64,000 nucleotides of DNA. Source: Cliona cf. orientalis. Lineage: Eukaryota; Porifera; Demospongiae; Clionaida; Clionaidae. The notes under the pieces are model-generated. The model was not told the DNA's origin and ran no database searches. It worked only from the letters and a program-made list of their open reading frames with translations. Shown in pieces: positions 49,784-59,329 of this stretch (the first letter of the stretch is position 1; the number at the start of each line of letters is the position of its first letter). The stretch is from contig OZ005704.1 of the NCBI GenBank assembly GCA_963930775.1, forward strand, positions 3,100,001-3,164,000, read 5' to 3'. The position numbers were made by a program, and so were the translations under genes.

Positions 49784-50427
49784 ACAAGTACGTTTAATGT
49801 CACAATCATGGGATAATATGGCTAGTATGCATGATCATCTATTAACAGTACATGCTCACAAAATATAGAGATGTAGTTCATGCACAAACAGTATCTGTCT
49901 GTGCAAGAGTAACGTGCACATGTGCAGATGGAAGAAGCATGAATTTTGAACCTGTACCCATTATTGTATAGGCCACACCCCTCATGGCAAGCAGCTGCTC
50001 TGGTTCCAACTAAGTGTGAAATGGCAATGTTTTCGCTCTGCTCAAATGTTGCTACCAGACTACTGACAGGTATGATAAAGAACAGATCTCGCCTCTTGCT
50101 TCGCTCGAGGCTCGGTGGCTAGCGCCAACGTCTGCTCGATCAGCAGGCCTCTTGAAACACACGGCACTTTCGCGCCTGGATCATTCGACAATGCGTCTCT
50201 AGCTATAGCTATGGCCCGAGGCATTAAGGCCACTCTTCTTTGTGCACACGGCCCTACAGTTCTGACCAATCCTGAGCCTTGTAGTGCGGACTTTCTCTCT
50301 GCCCGCGCCTCGCGTCCATAGCAACCGGGCACATCCAAGATGCGTATCCATGCCCTCATGTAATGACACAGACTATATAAGAAAAATGATCGTCTGAAAA
50401 ATATTTCTCGTTGTATATAGTATAATT
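49784..50427 (+). repeat. dispersed repeat family R, plus copy beside the retrotransposon
   Basis: Forward copy, about 640 bp, ending AAAATATTTCTCGTTGTATA at 50420, immediately followed by the left LTR of the gypsy element. Confidence 0.6.
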
Positions 50428-50570
50428 ACTAAATTACGAACCGAACTTTGAACTATAAACTATTGTTAACTTTATTAAGTAGTGTGTTCTATTTACTCAT
50501 TATCACAAATTATGGTATGTATGTATGTTGCTGATATTTATCATTCAACATAACAACCAAGTTTGTTACA
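50428..50570 (+). repeat. 5' LTR of gypsy element
   Basis: Shares GAACTTTGAACTAT, TAGTGTGTTCTATTTACTC and ACAAATTATGGTATGTATG with the 3' LTR. It ends in ...TTACA, one base before the primer-binding site. The left boundary is approximate. Confidence 0.7.
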
Positions 50571-50571
50571 G

Positions 50572-50589
50572 TGGAGGTCCCGCCGAGAT
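50572..50589 (+). other. primer-binding site, probably tRNA-Gln
   Basis: TGGAGGTCCCGCCGAGAT begins one base after the LTR. Its complement matches the 3' end of animal tRNA-Gln (...ATCTCGGTGGRACCTCCA, from memory) with one or two mismatches. Confidence 0.5.
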
Positions 50590-51009
50590 CTGCATTAATC
50601 GCAATCTCTTGGGCGTACAGAGGAAATGGAGTGAGGTGTCGAAGATATTGACAGCAGTCTTTTGTCGGTGGAGATCGATCGAACAAGCGGACATGCTAGT
50701 GTGATCTGTATTCCAATTCAAGCCCACCTGCACGTTGTTTTGTGGACCATCTTTGCACTAGACGCTACCGTTGGCGGAAAAATCGTGACAACTAGCCTCA
50801 CAAGTGGATTGGGGTCCAAGAAGAGCAGACCAGACAGAGAGGCTCTACCAATGAGCGATCACAAGGAGGACTAGAGTGCTGACGTGTTAGTGCCACGTGG
50901 GAGGCACCTCCCCCTTAACTTGAAGCGGTTCACCACCGCCCACCTGAAGCAAATAGAACATTCCTTATCCCTCCCCACAACTGGAGACGGTGAAAGGACA
51001 GCAGCAAAC

Positions 51010-51885
51010 ATCTGACAAGGTGAGCAAGTTGAAGGAAGAGTTAAGAGTGGAAATGGGGAAGGCTAAACGGATGTGGCGCATGAATTGCGACCTAGTGAGC
51101 ATGCATGGAACACGTTTGTGTGAGAAAAGATGTGGAGATTGACAAGCTTAAGAAGTTGTTAGAAAGCATGATGATTCGGAGAGAAATAGTGAAGCTTTAC
51201 TTGATGATCAATCTGAGCTGAGCATAATACCACCGCCGCCAGTGCATGTCACTAATCCTGTCCGCAAAACACGCAGGGGCAAGGCCCCACCTGTGGACAC
51301 TTTCACTGGATAAAATCCAGAGAAAACTCTTGACGATTGGCTCCCCTTACTCAAGCGAGCCGCTACATGGAACGAGTGGACCGGTAGTGAGCTTCTGCTG
51401 CAGTTAGCTGGGCACTTGTGAGGGCATGCCCTGCATGAGTGGAATTTCCTCGATAGAGACGAGAAGAGTGGATATGATGATGTGATCAGTGCCCTCCATA
51501 CCCGACTAGAGCATGGCAGTAAAGATGACGAGCAAGTATCTGAGTTTATCCGTCCTTTAGAAAGGACATTCAAAATCGCGTATGGGCGTGACCCCATATC
51601 AGGCGAAACATGGGACACTTTACTTCATGGACAGCTTCAGGAGGGCCTTCGACAGGAAATCATGAGCATTCCTGGTGTGTCTGGTGCGCAGACATACAAA
51701 GCTTTATGCCTTGCAGCCAAGAACGAGGAGAGAAGGCTAGTAGAACTGCAAAGGTGCAAACAATATTGTAAAACACCAATCACTCCAAAGAAGAATGACA
51801 ACCCTCTTCAAAGAGGCTACGCAAATCAACAAAAATTGCCACAACTGTAGGAGATATGACCACTTTGCCCTTGATTGCCACTGAC
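51010..51885 (+). pseudogene. gypsy gag with CCHC knuckle, broken
   Basis: Capsid-like sequence includes KAPPVDTFTG, TLDDWLPLLKRAATW and RLEHGSKDDEQVSEFI, with in-frame stops at about 51311 and 51419. A CCHC zinc knuckle CHNCRRYDHFALDC (51837-51878) is in a different frame from the preceding 122-codon frame, so a frameshift separates them. It would have packaged element RNA. Confidence 0.6.
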
Positions 51886-51899
51886 CCAAGACTGAGAGA

Positions 51900-52240
51900 C
51901 TGAGAGTGCAGGTCAAACTCCTGCTTGGTGACAAAATCATGCGAACACCCATCTATATCAAAATGGATGCCCACGACCAGCTCCTAATGTCTGAAGGAGT
52001 TTGCTGGCAGTTGGATATTGTCTCTTATCACCCAGACGTGCAAGTTTGGAGAGGCTGGAAGAAGTGTGCACAACCCTCACCAGCTGACACCAACGTGCAA
52101 GTACCAACAGTGCGAATAAAGCTGGTACAGTCAGTGCAAGTACCCCCTCAGCAGAGTGTCCTAGCTGGTACAAGTGCAGCTAGTCAGTCCCAATGTCGGA
52201 GAAAGCGCCTTCTACATCGAGCCCGCCTTCTACATTGAGC
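51900..52240 (+). pseudogene. gypsy protease remnant, N-terminal part missing
   Basis: KIMRTPIYIKMDAHDQLLMS and EGVCWQLDIVSYHPDV match the C-terminal part of the retropepsin-like region of gypsy elements. There is almost no room between the zinc knuckle (51878) and this piece, and no DT/SG active site is seen, so the N-terminal half seems deleted. Confidence 0.45.
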
Positions 52241-52735
52241 CTGATCCTCAGTTGAAGGAGAAAACAGGTCTTGTGCTGGAAGATGCTCTACTGCAGCCCA
52301 ACTCCGATGGTTTTGTGACAATGATGATATCCAACCCCTCAGCTGCTACTCAAGAAGTCTGCTACAATACCACCATAGGGGAAGGATCAGTGATGCTACC
52401 TGAGGAGTGTATCGAACCTCCTGAACTGAAGAGAGGCAAGAGACAACTACACCAGTGGATAGGTGAGTGGATATCAGCGAGGAGGAAGTTACCCACCGAA
52501 AGGAAAAGCTACGTGGGCTGATTCGTGAATCAGAAGCACTCAACCCTACGGAGAAGGGGAGTCTCATGGAATTCCTTGCCGACCATCACCAAGCATTTGC
52601 CTAGATAACAACAAAAGAGGAGAGACAGATCTTCTGGAATTTGAGATCAACACCGGGGATGCATCACACAGAAGACATGCCCCACACAGAATGCCCTTTG
52701 CAGTCCGTCAAGAAGTTGGATGACAGCTGAAGAGT

Positions 52736-53220
52736 ATGCAAGAGACAGGAGTTGTGCAACCTTCCAACAGTCCCTGGGCCAGTCCAGTAGTTATGGTCGG
52801 GAAAAAGGATGGCACTCACCGATTTTGCGTGGACTATCGAGATTTGAATGCAGTAACCAGAGCCAATACGTTTCCACTCCCTTGCATAGACCATCTTCTC
52901 GATCATCTCAGTAACTCATACTACCCGACACTCGATTTAGTGTCAGGATACTGGCAAATCAGAGTCCAGTACCCTGATTCTCAGGAGAAATGGCCTTCGT
53001 GACACCACAAGGACTCAATGCCCCCACTGTGTTTCAACGGCTTATAATTGGATTGAACCTGAGTGACGGGGAAGTCTTTGTGGCAGTGTACATTGACGAT
53101 GCACTTGTGTTCTCGCACACCTTAGAAGAGCACCTTGAGCACCTGCGACAAGTTATTGATCGCCTTCAACAGACAGGTTTGAAGTTAAAACCAACAAAGT
53201 GTCACTTTGTCTGAGAAGAG
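52736..53220 (+). pseudogene. gypsy reverse transcriptase, broken
   Basis: Frame one has SPWASPVVMVGKKDG, FCVDYRDLNAVTRANTFPLP and LDLVSGYWQI. A frameshift leads to a second frame with MAFVTPQGL joined directly to NAPTVFQRLI, so the usual FxxMPFGL stretch is deleted. The catalytic YIDD box is present in VAVYIDDALVFS, and LKLKPTKCHF follows. A stop (TGA) interrupts at about 53212. Confidence 0.75.
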
Positions 53221-53700
53221 GTGGAATATCTTGGCCATTTGATCACACCGCAGGGCCTCAAGCCGAACTCCAAGCTGGTAGAAGCCGTCAGAGAATTTCC
53301 TGCTCCACAGAATCTCAAGCAGCTACGCCAATTCCTGGGACTCAGTTCCTATTATCGCCGCTTCATTCCCAAGTTCGCTAAAGTAGCGCAGCCACTCCAT
53401 AGACTAACTAAGGACACTGCTTACCCTTCCTTTGATAAGGACTTCGTACTAGAAACTGATGCTAGCATCCAGGGGATCGGAGCTGTACTCTCTCAGCAGC
53501 AAAGCGATGGATGTCTACACCCAGTAGCGTACGCTAGCAGAGCACTTTCTCCAGCTGAATCTCATTACAGCATTACTGAGCTCGATGCAGTTGTATGGGC
53601 AATCATGTACTCACTCCTACTTCTACGGTCACTCGGTGACGGTCTACACGGATCACACAGCCGTGAAAGCAGTGCTCTAGACGCCAAATCCGAGTGGTAA
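53221..53700 (+). pseudogene. gypsy connection and RNase H domain, broken
   Basis: EYLGHLITPQGL and LRQFLGLSSYYRRFIPKFA mark the thumb/connection, then LETDASIQGIGAVLSQQ and ALSPAESHYSITELDAV mark RNase H with its first Asp and Glu. A frameshift at about 53620 garbles the C-terminal end. Confidence 0.75.
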
Positions 53701-54051
53701 ATATGCCAGATGGTGGACCCGAGTCTATGGTAAAGGGGTTAACGAGGTGAAGATTGTGTACCATTCTGGCAAGACAAATTTGAATGCCCATGCCCTTTCT
53801 CGAACTCCCCTGGGGCCTGCACCAGTGGAAGGTCCGGGACAGAACGAAGTGCAAGTATCTGTGGTGAGTGCTGATGCTGAGTCCTTGCTGCAGGCTGATC
53901 CAGAGTCTTCCTTCTCAGCCGATCTGGAATCTTCCTATAAGAACAACTCAAAGACAAGCAACTGAAGGAGATCATTGAATTCCAGGAGAGCAAGAAACTG
54001 CCCCTGGACGAAGATAGTGCTCGCAAGATTGTACTTCAGAATTCACTATTT

Positions 54052-54900
54052 GTGATTGTTGATGGAGTGTTGTACTTTATTGATCCCAAGCGCAAGGAGC
54101 AGAGACGAGTGGCAGTGCCCAAGCACATACAACAGCAAATCATGGATGAATGTCACCATCGTCGTGTGGGTGGTCACTTTTCGGGAAGTAAGTTGTTTAA
54201 TGCTCTCGCTTCACATCGGTGGTGGGAGAGGATATTTGCAGATGTCATTCACTTCACTCGAAATTGTCCAGAGTGTGCAGTTGTTATCAGAGGTGGGAAG
54301 CCTAGTTGACCACCATTGCATCCATTTCACCTGTTTCAAATCGTTAGTGTCGACATAATGGAACTACCCATCACAGCAGCTGGAAACAAGTACGTTCTAG
54401 TAAATCAAGACTACTTGACAAAGTGGCCAATGGTATTCGCTATGCCAGACCAGAAATCCAAGCATATAGCCAGAGTCTTAGTCGAAGAAGTCGTTCCTTT
54501 CTTCAGTGTGCCCGAATCCCTTCTGTCTGATCGTGGCACACACCTTCTATTGCACTTGATCATGGATGTTTGTGAACTGCTTGGAGTTAAGAACTGAACA
54601 CCACCGCATACCACCCCCAGTGCAACGGAATGGTAGAAAGGTTCAACAGAACCTTGAAGAGTCTTCTACAAAAACATGCAGTGAAATTTGGAAACCAGTG
54701 GGACAACTACTTATCAGAAGTCTTATGGGCACACAGGGACACCCCTCATGAGAGCACAGGTGAAAAGCCTTCATTCCTGCTATTTGGAGTTGACTGTAGG
54801 ACCCCGACTGAAACCGCATTGCTACTTCCTAACCCTGTGGAACCAATTGAGACTGACGACTATCGGGCAGAACTAATTCATTATCAGCTCGAGAGCTAAC
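54052..54900 (+). pseudogene. gypsy integrase, broken
   Basis: The N-terminal zinc-binding part is seen as MDECHHRRVGGHF ... CPEC (54052-54309). A TGA stop follows, then the catalytic core with VDIMELPITAAGNKYVLV (first Asp) and LLSDRGTHLL (second Asp) in 54316-54597. After a frameshift, NGMVERFNRTLKSLLQ (Glu) continues in 54630-54899. The DDE triad is recognisable but split over three frames. Confidence 0.75.
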
Positions 54901-54910
54901 CGCAAAATCC

Positions 54911-55412
54911 TTGCATGAGTCTCAAAAGAAGTTAAAGCAAAGATACGACAGCAAAACTACCAGCAGGCCATACCTTGTTGGTGAGTGGGTGTTGGTTCAA
55001 TTTCCAAAGGAGACTGGATGCAATCGAAAGTTATCACAGCCATGGCACGGGCCATTTAGAGTTGTGTCATGTGATGATCCTGACCTCACCATTGTTAAGG
55101 TCTACCGCCCTCAGATCCACCAGATGCAAATTATGCCGTGGCCGAGGGCCGAGAGACATAGTGTCTGGCTATTTTTGGTATGGGTGCAAGAAGCATAGCC
55201 CTGAAGGTAACCCTCCTCAGTGGTTAAGTGAACTAACCAAGTCTACGACTAGTACTGAAACTGAGAACAACCCAGAGCAACAGTCAGAAGTTGAAGCTGA
55301 GAGTGACCCTGCCAAGCAGCAGTCAGGAGTTAATGGAGATACTGGCCAAACTTTGGAATCCAGACGTAGTCGTTATTTCCTGCGAGATCGGGTCCAACCC
55401 CCCAAACGATGA
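54911..55412 (+). pseudogene. gypsy integrase C-terminal region and tail
   Basis: QKKLKQRYDSKTTSRPYLVG and VLVQFPKETG-type sequence with WHGPFRVV correspond to the C-terminal, SH3-like part of gypsy integrase. A Glu/Ser/Gln-rich tail ends near 55412 (RSRYFLRDRVQPPKR, in another frame). Confidence 0.6.
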
Positions 55413-55443
55413 TTCATGTAACCAGCTCGGGACAAGCTTTTTC

Positions 55444-55454
55444 AGAGGAGGGGG
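55444..55454 (+). other. polypurine tract
   Basis: AGAGGAGGGGG directly before the TGATATTACA start of the 3' LTR, the expected plus-strand primer site. Confidence 0.6.
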
Positions 55455-55572
55455 TGATATTACAAACTGAACTTTGAACTATTAACTTTATTACGTAGTG
55501 TGTTCTATTTACTCGTTATCACAAATTATGGTATGTATGCTGCTGTTCAAAATATCAACCAAGTTTGTTATA
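55455..55572 (+). repeat. 3' LTR of gypsy element
   Basis: Starts TGATATTACAAACTGAAC and ends AACCAAGTTTGTTATA. It matches the 5' LTR apart from indels. Confidence 0.7.
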
Positions 55573-56003
55573 TATGCTTATGTGTGTGTGGCAATACATC
55601 ATCCATGTGCCCACTACCTCTAATATATGCGCTCAATTATTGCAATGATTCAATACAGTAAAGATCATCAATGTTGATCATATTTGATATCATGATCTAA
55701 TTCCAGTGATGCTACAAAGCCTAGGCTATGCATGCAATTAGCCCAGACAATTTGTGTAACCATAATATTATTAGGAACAAAACTCCTGCCAGTATTCTGT
55801 ACTGGAAATCCCAACAGACAATAGAGAATGCACAAGATACATCAAGACACGTAGAATGCACAAGACACATAGATAAGTTAGCGCTAGCCATACTATTTCT
55901 AGCTAGCCACTAACTTCTAATATTATTATGAGCTCTGCTGACCCCAGTAAACTCATGGCAACCACTGATTCTTCAAGTTCTACTATGAACAGTGAATTAT
56001 ACT

Positions 56004-56005
<2 letters not shown>

Positions 56006-56035
<30 letters not shown>
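56006..56035. repeat. long poly-G tract
   Basis: An uninterrupted run of about 30 G. The stretch 55573-56130 otherwise shows no gene. Confidence 0.8.
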
Positions 56036-56036
<1 letters not shown>

Positions 56037-56140
56037 CCCCAAAATCATAATGAAAACGGGGACCAGGGGTCTCCAAAATTTTATGATACCGGAACCGGCC
56101 CTCTAAGCATATCTAATGCCATTGCCGGCACCTACTAGGT

Positions 56141-56704
56141 TAGCCTAGTACCCAGGCCCTTCAAGAGGAGGAGAAAGGGCCTCATATGCAGCGCCAGGGG
56201 ACCCCAGAAAAAAGTGCGATATTTGGATACTATTGTATACTCTCTGTTTATCGTCCACAGAACTGCAGGTCATGCAAAACCCACAACAATCACTACCAGT
56301 GGCAGATTTAGGGGGATTTCGGAAGCTTTGACAGAACCCCACTTTGGGCTGCACCTAGAAGTACCGATGATAGAATCCCCCTCTCTGGCTACAGAACTAC
56401 TGTTATGGCTCACCTTAGCATGCTTCAGCAGAAATTTCGTTCAAAAATCAATCGATTAGACTGGAAATTTCTCTCAAAAACAATCAAAAATGGGCATATT
56501 TTTAGCCGAAACTGGGTGTGGCTTCTAAAATTTCACATGCATTTCACGCGCAATAGTATAACAGAACCTCCCTTTTAAGAAATCCTAGATCTGCCACTGA
56601 CTATGGTAACGCGACTGGTCGCTATGGAGACTCCAGCACATGTGCGTGCAGAGCGTACCAGGCCCTTTCTCCTCCTCCTCTTGAAGGGCCTGGGTACAAG
56701 GCTA
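56141..56704. mobile_element. TIR element with 9-bp target duplication CTACTAGGT
   Basis: Inverted ends TAGCCTAGTACCCAGGCCC and GGGCCTGGGTACAAGGCTA continue through CTTCAAGAGGAGGAG for about 40 bp. CTACTAGGT flanks both sides (56132-56140, 56705-56713). The MITE at 56297-56599 is nested inside. Confidence 0.75.
56297..56599. mobile_element. MITE with CAGTGGCAGATTTAGG ends
   Basis: Ends CAGTGGCAGATTTAGG and CCTAGATCTGCCACTG. Flanks ACTAC/ACTAT form a 5-bp duplication with one mismatch. Nested in the element at 56141-56704. Confidence 0.7.
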
Positions 56705-56712
56705 CTACTAGG

Positions 56713-57327
56713 TAGTCTTGCAAGCCAGCCCCTCCTACGCAAAGAGAGAGAGGGTCCGGTGAATGAACCCACTTCCGCTTATTCGATTGGAATGTACATT
56801 ATATCAGTTTAAATTATGTGTATCTAACCGCATTGCACTTTGCGATGATAATAATAAGTACATGTGCTTGCTATTTTCTCTGCGGCCTCAATCAGCAGAA
56901 GAGATAGCTTCAGTGGAGGACACTGTGGACAAGAAGCTATGGCCAAAAACAGTCGATAAATGACGATATTTGAAATAATTATAGCCTTGGTATGAGCAGA
57001 CTCTCGAATACCAGGTAGGTATAAACTCCGTTAGTCACTGTACAAAATTTAAGATCTCCTGCTCTTTAGCTGGTGTACCCTAGTCAGCAGACACAGTAAG
57101 CACACTCGATAACTGGCTCAGGGGCCTGGGGACAAGGCTATAGTTATGTACTTGCTGGCATAGAATAATTTTGTGTGCATGAACTATACTCCTTGCGTGT
57201 ACATACTGGTCACATGATACGAGTCTGCAATCTCATTGGTAGTTCCTATATTATACCCAGGAACAAATGTAAGTAGGTTTATTTACCGGATCCCTTTGTG
57301 TAGGAGGGGCTGGCTTGCGAGACTTAA
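56713..57327. mobile_element. second copy of the TAGTCTYGCAAGCC element, 9-bp target duplication
   Basis: Ends TAGTCTTGCAAGCCAGCCCC and GGGGCTGGCTTGCGAGACTT match the 30347-31941 family. Flanks ACTACTAGG (56704-56712) and ACTACTAGG (57328-57336) are a 9-bp duplication. Its left border coincides with the border of the element at 56141-56704. Confidence 0.7.
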
Positions 57328-57651
57328 ACTACTAGGCTATCCCTCAGATAATTTAAAAGCCAATCTAGTCCCCTCCACAAGGGGTTCAGTGGCCGGTGGC
57401 GAATATCTAGCTAGCGCTAACAAGAGCTATTGATCATTGAGCCACGTAACTTGATGCTACTCAGATGAGTCATCGTTTGCCATCGATGCGTTAACGTACG
57501 CCAAATCAGGGTAATTAAATTTCACAATCTCATAGCAACCTGGCACCACTACAAATAATATTTATACTTAACAATCGTATAAATTACCGGAAAACTCACG
57601 ATTCGATGACACAATCATTAATTTTAATACTAAATTGCATTATAATCTTAA

Positions 57652-58653
57652 GGTACCATTTAATTGCGTGGGCGTGAGCGTCAGGAATGGCTAATTCAAT
57701 TAGCGAATCGTGAAGGGGCGTGGCCGAAGAGGCCATACGAGTGCTTTTGGTCGAAGGTGGGCGTGTCCAGAATCGGCCAGGGATGATTATGCGCGTGTAA
57801 TTAGCGACCGGAAGTGGCCCCTGAAGAAAAGGCCGGTAATTGCCCACATCAAAGCAAGATCAAAGCATTCTTTCTTAACTATTAACCGCAACGACTTAAA
57901 AAAAAAAAAAGCTTATTAGGCCTAATTAAGCATGTGGGCGTGTTCCTGGCACTGTGTGGAGTGTGTGCGTGTGCGTTAATGCAGGTTTTATTGCTTCCGA
58001 TTGGGCGTGGCTTCACGGGCCAGTGCTTGGACATCGGCGCCTGGGACTTGGCCTCGGCGATAGGTGGGCGTGTCCCGGCTGCGGTGGTGACCTTTGAACC
58101 CCGCGAGGAGGCTTTGGGGGCGTGGCAGGAGGTCAAAGGTGAGGCCATGTCTGTTAATGAGGCTCTGTACGGCGGTGCGATCGAGGGGCCTGTACGGCTG
58201 GACGGAAGCTGACGATGGTTTGAAGCGGATGTGGTTGCGATGACGTGTTGTTACTCCGCCCACACAGGAAATGAGGTGAGCTCTTGCGTGGGCGGTGTGG
58301 CAGAACGGCCTCCAAGTGTTTGTGTGTGTTTTGGCCTTGAGGAAGCTGTGTGTTTTAATTGCGATTGATTGTGGGCTTCCGGTGGACATCCGGTGGTTAG
58401 TAGGCACTTGATTGAGAATGGTGGTCCTTGGGGAACAGGGTGGGGCTGTTTTGGGCGTGGCCTGGCCCCTCCCTTCCGGCTCGGCTTCCGGTCCATGGAG
58501 GATATTAAATGAACACTTCCGGCTCTAGCAGCCACACCCCTGAGACCTGTGCAATTAAAAGGGCGTGGTTACACAACATGCACCTCACTAATGACTTTGA
58601 TGTGGTTTAGGTGTCATATCCCCCACCTCACGCCCACGCAATTTAATGGTACC
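57652..58653. mobile_element. TTAA-flanked non-autonomous DNA transposon, copy C
   Basis: The cleanest copy (about 1.0 kb): perfect ends GGTACCATTTAATTGCGTGG and CGCAATTTAATGGTACC, TTAA at 57648-57651 and 58654-58657. The 3' half is nearly identical to copies A and B. Open frames on both strands (for example 58251-58535 minus) are shared by all copies but show no domain. Confidence 0.85.
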
Positions 58654-58773
58654 TTAATAGTATACTTGTACTTTGATGTGTACAAATCTTATATACCAAT
58701 TACAAGTGAAATAGGCACCTGAGTTTGAAATACCATTCTGAGTTGAAATACCTATCTGATTTTGTGTATGCAT

Positions 58774-58952
58774 GTATACTATTAGCCTGTGATAGTGAGG
58801 TTGTATGTTGAATTTGGATAAATAGCACTCTGAAATAGGCATTTGGTTCATCAAATTGTACTTGCTATCGCTCGTACAAGTTTTGAACCAAATGCCTATT
58901 TCAGAGTGCTATTTTATCCAAATTCAACATCACAGTACAACCTCACTATTAC
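58774..58952. repeat. fold-back sequence
   Basis: Arms of about 70 bp containing GATAGTGAGGTTGTA and GCACTCTGAAATAGGCATTT on the left are repeated inverted on the right (AAATGCCTATTTCAGAGTGC). The loop is about 30 nt. Confidence 0.65.
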
Positions 58953-58988
58953 CTATACTAATATGATTAAAGGCCGGCCCCCAACATT

Positions 58989-59328
58989 GTACTAGCGATT
59001 CCGGACGATCGACCTAGGCGCATAAAATCGGTTATAACTTTGCAACGGAGGGGATTGACGACAAAATCACAAGATAGCTTAGGAAATTCTCTTTCATTTA
59101 AGCCTCGAAACAAGCGAATCGGTTGAGTACACGCCTTGCGCATTTAATTTTTAGCTCTATGGAAATTTGTATGGGAAAACAATATTCGGCGCGTAACTCA
59201 GGCATACTTCAACCGTTCAACAACAAAAAAAAAACACGTATCGCTGAATAGCCCTCACCGAGTGGAAGCTACTGCTATTGCCTCGCCATCAAGCCGAAAA
59301 TTTAGGCGTCCGGAATCGCTAATTGTAC
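58989..59328. mobile_element. possible TIR element
   Basis: GTACTAGCGATTCCGGACG at the left is inverted at the right as CGTCCGGAATCGCTAATTGT. No target duplication confirmed. The interior codes for nothing recognisable. Confidence 0.35.
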
Positions 59329-59329
59329 G

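Larger units (their letters stand above)
50428..55572 (+). mobile_element. degenerate Ty3/gypsy LTR retrotransposon
   Basis: LTRs at 50428-50570 and 55455-55572 enclose a primer-binding site, gag, a protease remnant, reverse transcriptase, RNase H and integrase in the RT-RH-IN order typical of Ty3/gypsy, followed by a purine-rich tract. No envelope gene is seen. Several stops, frameshifts and small deletions interrupt every domain, so it is inactive. The two LTRs differ by indels (143 versus 118 bp), which argues against a very recent insertion. No clear target duplication was found. Confidence 0.85.
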
